Assembly (NCBI GenBank): GCA_900771045.1
Contig: CAAGMM010000309.1
Location: forward strand, 1-6,570
Length of the DNA stretch: 6,570 nucleotides
DNA from: Bacteroidales bacterium
GTDB taxonomy: Bacteria > Bacteroidota > Bacteroidia > Bacteroidales > F082
Direction: 5' to 3'
Shown here: piece after piece, positions 5,124 to 6,570 of the stretch
Layout of the letters: every line of letters begins with the position of its first letter
How positions within the stretch are numbered: the stretch's first letter is position 1
Program-made: the position numbers and the translations under genes
Notes under the pieces: model-generated
Databases searched by the model: none
Told to the model about the DNA's origin: nothing
The model's input: only the letters and a program-made list of their open reading frames with translations

Positions 5124-6570
5124 TCATTCCAACGAGATAGCTATGGCGGAAGCCTGAGGCCCGACCTTCCCGACTAACATAGGCGACGGGTCTGATATGA
5201 AAAGCGGCTCCCTGCCGGTGAGTTCGCGCATAAACGACGCGTAAACCTCCACCGCCTCCATATTGTCAACGTGGGCAAGGCTGTAATTCCAGATCTTCTT
5301 CCCCTCGACGAAACCGCGGATATATTCCAAAATATGGCGGCGGTTGGTCTTCTTCAAAAAATCAATCCGGAGCTTCGTCAGTTTTCCTTCGGCGGAGAAG
5401 TAGATTATCGGCTTCAGCCCGATGAATGACGTCAGAGTGCCTTTTACGGAGCCGAGACGGCCGCTGTTGAGCAGATATTTTGTCGTCAGGCACGAGATGA
5501 AGATTCTGTTTTCGCCGCTCCAAGCTTTCGTTTTGGCGACGACTTCATCAAAATCAGTGCCTTTGTCTATCTCTTCGGCCACTCGCGCGAGAAGAAGCCC
5601 CAAGCCGCACGTCGCACTGTTTCCATCAACGACGACGATTCTCTTTCCCGTCTCGCGGCTCACCGTCTGCGCGGCACGACGGCTGTTTTTCTGCGTCCCG
5701 CTTAGCGAATCGCTCAGATGCACCGCGATAATTGCATCACAATACTTCGTCATCGACATATAACGGTCGTAAAAAGCCTTAAAACAAGGTTGCGCAGTAG
5801 TCGGAACACATTGATTTTCAAGAAGTCTCTCGGTGAAGCGTTTTGATGTGATGCCGATATGGTCAACATAGCACTCCTCGCCGATGTTTATCGTCAGCGG
5901 AACGACTTCTATCAGATATTTGTCCAAGAATTCCTGCGGGAGGTCGTTGCTCGAATCTGTGAGGATGCCGATACGGAGATGCTTCGAGGCGACTTTCCTT
6001 TCACGTTGAATATCACGTATTTTCTGACTTGCGGCGGAACCGTGCCTCTGAAGAGCCTCCATCACGTCCCAAGGCTCATCGCAATTGATGTGAACACGCA
6101 TTTTTTCAGGGAAACCCTTTATTATCAGGCTCTCCCCCATCGTTTCGACTTCGTCGCGCAGCATTTTTTCCGTGAGGTTTTGACCGATAATCAGCGTATC
6201 GACGCAATAACGTTTTTTCGAAGTCGAATGATTTATTTTGTCGAAATCGTCGGTTTTGATGATATGATAATCGTCTATAGAGCGTTTTTTCTCCAAAAAG
6301 ATGCCGTCAACAAGCCCTTTGATGAATATCGCCGCGCCTTTCGCGCCTGCGTCTATGGCGTTTTTCTCGTTACATTTCGCCGAATCGTCGGCTGTCTTCT
6401 CGGCGACGGCGACACTCGACATCAGAAGTTCCCTGTAGTCCGATTTCTCTGATTTTTCAAGACATACGCCCCATTTTTCTATGACTTCGCCTATCGTCCC
6501 CTGCATTGAATCAGACAGGATGAGAGTCACGTGTTTGGCTGCCTTGACGAACATTTCAATTAAAAAAGCC
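5124..6570 (-). CDS. DAK2-DegV fusion protein, fatty-acid kinase/fatty-acid-binding type (N-terminus cut by window edge)
   Basis: Likely a cytosolic protein joining parts of the two-component fatty acid kinase of Firmicutes (FakA kinase, FakB/DegV fatty-acid carrier) in one chain, for making acyl-phosphate. The frame stays open past the ATG at 6554 to the window edge, so that ATG is probably internal. Numbering from it: residues 1-85 match the end of a DAK2/DhaL kinase domain (QGTIGEVIEKW; IDAGAKG); 110-185 match the FakA middle domain (RYCVDTLIIGQNL, Cys117; ESLIIKGFPEKMRVHINCDEP); 193-476 are a complete DegV domain (TDSSNDLP, PTTAQP, LSDSLSGTQ, NSGRLG with Arg366). The DAK2 nucleotide and metal motifs (DGDTGTNM, GARGNSG) would lie in the missing part, roughly 100-150 residues. 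The FakA C-terminal domain, which docks FakB, is absent and replaced by the DegV domain itself. Odd residues are Asn157 and Lys463, where His is usual. Fusion of these domains is known in databases; the precise substrate is inferred. Confidence 0.88.
   Translation of the reverse strand, partial: AFLIEMFVKAAKHVTLILSDSMQGTIGEVIEKWGVCLEKSEKSDYRELLMSSVAVAEKTADDSAKCNEKNAIDAGAKGAAIFIKGLVDGIFLEKKRSIDDYHIIKTDDFDKINHSTSKKRYCVDTLIIGQNLTEKMLRDEVETMGESLIIKGFPEKMRVHINCDEPWDVMEALQRHGSAASQKIRDIQRERKVASKHLRIGILTDSSNDLPQEFLDKYLIEVVPLTINIGEECYVDHIGITSKRFTERLLENQCVPTTAQPCFKAFYDRYMSMTKYCDAIIAVHLSDSLSGTQKNSRRAAQTVSRETGKRIVVVDGNSATCGLGLLLARVAEEIDKGTDFDEVVAKTKAWSGENRIFISCLTTKYLLNSGRLGSVKGTLTSFIGLKPIIYFSAEGKLTKLRIDFLKKTNRRHILEYIRGFVEGKKIWNYSLAHVDNMEAVEVYASFMRELTGREPLFISDPSPMLVGKVGPQASAIAISLE

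Noticed and set aside
5151..5160. GCCTGAGGC near-palindrome as a terminator for the receptor operon
   Set aside because: The loop is too small, no T-run follows, and the bases are explained as coding sequence of the convergent gene.
5859..6452. 197-codon plus-strand open frame
   Set aside because: It is antisense to the DAK2-DegV gene, whose domains are clearly recognisable; no promoter or family signature is seen for the plus-strand frame.

Overview
The window reads as one contig end from an uncultured member of the Bacteroidota, most likely the order Bacteroidales. Four things point there: two exact TAnnTTTG-type -7 promoter elements (TATCTTTG), no Shine-Dalgarno sequences before starts, lipoproteins of Bacteroidales type (one with a Lys/Asp-rich surface-export-like tail after its Cys), and gene families typical of that phylum (fimbrillin-like lipoprotein, TonB-dependent receptor paired with a DUF4249 lipoprotein). 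The first 19 bases match the 3' end of the Illumina TruSeq read-2 adapter. They are not genomic, so the left edge is an untrimmed contig end.

Layout, left to right. (1) A minus-strand gene (53-1597) encodes a 514-residue surface lipoprotein: a fimbrillin-like N-terminal half joined to a C-terminal FISUMP/C-type-lectin-like half. (2) A 278-bp divergent intergenic region holds back-to-back TATCTTTG promoter elements, an AT-rich heptamer repeat, and an imperfect inverted repeat. The inverted repeat would fold as a 12-bp stem only in the RNA of the minus-strand gene, so it is a candidate structured 5' leader. (3) A plus-strand two-gene operon (1876-4206, 4211-5122) encodes a TonB-dependent outer-membrane receptor with an N-terminal carboxypeptidase-regulatory-like domain, then a DUF4249 lipoprotein that starts 4 nt after the receptor stop. 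(4) A convergent minus-strand gene runs from 5124 off the right edge. It encodes a fused fatty-acid-kinase-like protein: end of a DAK2/DhaL domain, FakA-type middle domain, then a complete DegV/FakB domain. Its stop codon is one base from the stop of the DUF4249 gene.

How the genes fit together. Three of the four products are predicted to act at the outer membrane or cell surface. The receptor and DUF4249 protein probably form one uptake complex for an unknown ligand, without a SusD protein. The divergent lipoprotein is probably an adhesin or other surface protein; nothing ties it functionally to the receptor beyond the shared intergenic region. The DAK2-DegV fusion is probably cytosolic and involved in phosphorylating fatty acids for phospholipid synthesis, unrelated to the surface genes. 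No RNA gene, CRISPR array, transposase or prophage gene is visible. The best candidates for something undescribed are the leader RNA fold and the compact kinase/fatty-acid-binding fusion with altered conserved residues. Neither can be proved from one sequence.
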